64,000 nt of DNA, taken from the NCBI RefSeq assembly GCF_001949145.1, contig NW_019091390.1, positions 316,987 to 380,986 of the forward strand. Direction: 5' to 3'. The position numbers and the translations under genes are program-made. The notes beneath the pieces were generated by a model. It did no database searches. It had not been told where the DNA came from and was given only the letters and a program-made list of their open reading frames with translations. Shown piece after piece: positions 61,561 to 64,000 of the stretch (its first letter is position 1; every line of letters begins with the position of its first letter). This DNA is from Acanthaster planci. Taxonomy: Eukaryota > Echinodermata > Asteroidea > Valvatida > Acanthasteridae.

Positions 61561-62440
61561 CCACAAGAAAGTACACACACAAAATGCGACATCATCAGTA
61601 AAAAACCTATTGTAATAAAAATCAACTGTCCTTGGATACAAATCCATTCGTGAATGAATTTGAGGCGCAAGATTGAGTCTGTTTTTCAAACTTACAATAA
61701 TAGAAAATATCACCTGTATACAGAGGGATCTTATTAACTTACAATAATTACACCCCCCCGTCACAATAACAAGGTACATGTACATGTCATAAATTGACTC
61801 TACAATGACATTAGGATGCATATTTCCAAATAAAAACCAACACAAATTTCTTGACATCAAGCAATATTTATTTTATCTGCCTATTTCACTTCGAAACAAT
61901 ATACTCCACAAACGGTTGATTTAATACTCGTCTTTGCCATTCATGTACAACAATTTTACATGTCTACAAACAGTATACATTTTGAGGAGTGTACTGCCTA
62001 ACTTTCTTTACAGGGATCGATAAGAAAAGTCAAATCAGAAAAAGATACATGTGCACCGTTTCGTCTCTTATTGCTAAAACCCACCTTTTACAAACAAACG
62101 TCATACATGGCCATCGGAAAGAGAATAAATATCAAAATATTAGTAATGGGTGCTCTAAACGTGAAACCACTGCTTCCTTTGATTTGATAAAAGCTGCGCT
62201 TAACTTGCCTCCTCAGCTGAAATACAGCTGATTTACAAAGGAATGTTTCACAAGAATTTACAGATGTTTTGTTTGCAGCAGACAGGTAAGTGAGAAATCC
62301 CCCGAGACCTGTCTTGTTAATCCCTCACCGACAAAGAAAAACCCATGTACATGAACAAATCCCAAGATATCGAAGGGGAAAGAACTCACAAGGGGTGGAA
62401 GAAAGGACTTGGTGGAATTTGGCTGGAGCAACGGCAAAAC

Positions 62441-63657
62441 TCACTCATTCTTGAATCTGAATGAGTTGCACTGTATTGGAGAAAGTAAAAAAAATGACAT
62501 TTTAACATCAACTTTGATCCTGTAACACTATATATGCCCTATAAACGTATTGTAACTATCCTAAATCCTCCAACAACAATTTCTTGCCAAGCAAAATGCA
62601 AGAGACAAGTTCATTTTATCTTCTACCTGTTCAAGTCTGAAAGATTTCCAGTGACTGTCTGCCAATAGCTAATCATGTAAACAAGAATTTTTTCAGTGCA
62701 GTTAACAAACTTATGCTACAACACTGAGTGCTTTGCTGCGTTCGTGTCAATTGGTCAATTAGCGTGAAAATAGTATCTGCATCATCACAGACCATCTTGA
62801 ACAATCACTTCAAGAAAATACTGCCGTCTTTGTTTCAAAGGATCACAGATCTATTTTGACTCACCTGCAAGATGCCTATGATGACACCAAACAGTCCTAT
62901 CGCACTGCCGAAAATCTCAATGATTAGGACCTTGACAAAGAGGCTAGGGTTCTGGGCATCGGCGAGGGCCGCGGCGCTACCAACCAGCCCAACGCAAATA
63001 CCGCAGGCGAGGTTTGAAAAGCCTACAGTCAAGCCAGCACCAAACATGGCATAGCCTGCAGAGCAAAGAAAACAGGGACATAAGGAAAATGTACTCTACA
63101 CAGGAGAAATTTATGTGACGGACTACAATGAAGACATTTAAATACTAATCCTTTGCAGGTAATTGGGCACAGGAGTTTCACATCAATAGGGTAGCTGGTT
63201 CCCCGGCAATGAATAAATGCAGTCGGCACTGCAAGTCACCAATGACAATTGCTCTGGCCTCTCTTCAGTGAGCCCTGAGGTGGACTAAGAAAAGTAGCAA
63301 TTTTCCTACTGACAGAGACACCTTTGGTAGAAGCTGCACTTTGGTGGTTCAAGATGACTACGAAATTTAGCAGTACAGAGGCGTCGCTTACTAACAAAAT
63401 GACAATTCCCCACCAACGTGGCTCTTTTCAACTGTCGTGGGGATGCTTTCTGCTCAAGGCGGATTGCTCCAGCCTCTCTTTGTGACAGGGGTGCTTTTGC
63501 CCGGTGTGGATGACCGTTACATGCGGGCCTACCTGCTTTATAGTTGCCCTTCAGGATATCCTCCGAAACGACCGCTGGGTCATAATTTTCAAGTAAATTG
63601 GAGATGACAAGGGCGAGGATGATCCCATAAATGGCCACTGCCTCGCAGAAGATAATA
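62441..63657 (-). CDS. ATP6V0B: V-type ATPase 21-kDa proteolipid subunit c'', 5' end missing
   Basis: Proton-carrying membrane-ring subunit of the vacuolar ATPase. Exons 63657-63533, 63055-62865 and 62470-62441 join in phase. The first encodes [19 protein letters not shown], with the conserved Glu expected to bind protons in a transmembrane helix, and ends NYKAG. The second encodes [33 protein letters not shown] and [19 protein letters not shown], two further helices nearly identical to the vertebrate protein. The third is short: CNSFRFKNE then TGA. It differs from the vertebrate ending I recall and is the least certain part. A minus-strand AATAAA near 61867 could end the transcript. The upstream exons lie right of position 64000. 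The preceding exon must end in phase 2 with AG to complete a Ser codon. Confidence 0.92.
63264..63472. repeat. Dispersed repeat family C, copy 3
   Basis: It shares CAGTGAGCCCTGAG, GAAGCTGCACTTTGGTGGTT and AACAAAATGACAATTCCCC with the other copies and ends TTCTGCTCAAGG. It sits in an ATP6V0B intron. Confidence 0.65.
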
Positions 63658-63747
63658 CTGAGAGAATTTAAAACAAAAAAAAAAAACTGATGTCAGGTAA
63701 AATAAAGGAAACTCGATACAACTTGCTATGTACATGGCAATTTGTTT

Positions 63748-64000
63748 AAGCACAGATATGACATGCTAAGAAAAAGCACAGTTCATGTACTTAAGCACAG
63801 ATATGACATGCTAAGAAAAAGCACAGGTCATGTACTTAAGCACAGATATGACATGCTAAGAAAAGCACAGGTCATGTACTTAAGCACAGATATGACATGC
63901 TAAGAAAAAGCACAGGTCATGTACTTAAGCACGGATATGACATGCTAAGAAGAAGCACAGGTCTGTACTTAAGCACGGATATGACATGCTAAGAAAAAGC
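63748..64000. repeat. 45-bp minisatellite reaching the right edge
   Basis: AAGCACAGATATGACATGCT plus AAGAAAAAGCACAGGTCATG plus TACTT is repeated about 5.6 times in an ATP6V0B intron and continues past the window. Confidence 0.95.

Larger units (their letters stand above)
56688..62440. other. Intergenic, PLPPR-like 3' end to ATP6V0B 3' end
   Basis: 5.75 kb with no convincing coding segment. It contains the diverged tandem array at 58945-59625, poly-G runs near 60705 and 60740, ACATGTACATGT words near 58795 and 61775, and the most complete MITE family A copy. Confidence 0.6.

Noticed and set aside
62835-63047. ATP6V0B ending directly in VSQNRSVIL after the last helix
   Set aside because: This is read-through of a good donor (CAG/GTGAGT) at 62865; a phase-matching short final exon is available at 62470-62441.

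Overview
The window is animal nuclear DNA. Its genes are split into short exons with GT/AG introns of about 0.3-5.7 kb, and the encoded proteins align closely from memory with vertebrate orthologues. Repeats are dense: small terminal-inverted-repeat (TIR) elements, a LINE fragment, a tRNA-derived SINE and minisatellites. One assembly gap of N lies at 10193-10321. The protein-level similarity to vertebrates, the pair of PLPPR-like genes, the intronless C-type lectin and the abundance of ACATGTACATGT-type words fit a marine invertebrate, most likely an invertebrate deuterostome (amphioxus, hemichordate or echinoderm). I cannot name the species.

Layout from left to right: (1) 499-20698, minus strand: sixteen exons covering the first ~715 codons of mitochondrial glycine dehydrogenase (GLDC, P protein of the glycine cleavage system); the last ~300 codons lie beyond the left edge. 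(2) 20699-26640: divergent intergenic region dominated by a 3.44-kb element with ~830-bp inverted repeats. (3) 26641-36415, plus strand: complete nine-exon cystathionine gamma-lyase (CTH), 405 aa. (4) 38490-39248, minus strand: intronless secreted protein with a C-type lectin domain followed by a PAN/apple-like domain. (5) 40900-45860, minus strand, and 50729-56687, plus strand: two head-to-head paralogues of the phospholipid phosphatase-related (PLPPR/PRG) family, reconstructed as 376 and 374 aa with matching intron positions and phases; both lack catalytic residues of true lipid phosphate phosphatases. (6) 62441-63657, minus strand: the three 3' exons of the V-ATPase proteolipid c'' subunit (ATP6V0B); the 5' exons lie beyond the right edge. 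A 45-bp minisatellite runs off that edge.

GLDC and CTH are both pyridoxal-phosphate enzymes of glycine and cysteine metabolism and are transcribed away from each other; whether they share regulation is not visible. The strongest biological observation is the pseudo-enzyme PLPPR pair. I found no prokaryotic-style operon, CRISPR array, virus or unrecognised multi-gene system. Exon boundaries were assigned by hand from splice sites, reading phase and remembered family sequences; no alignment or transcript evidence was available.
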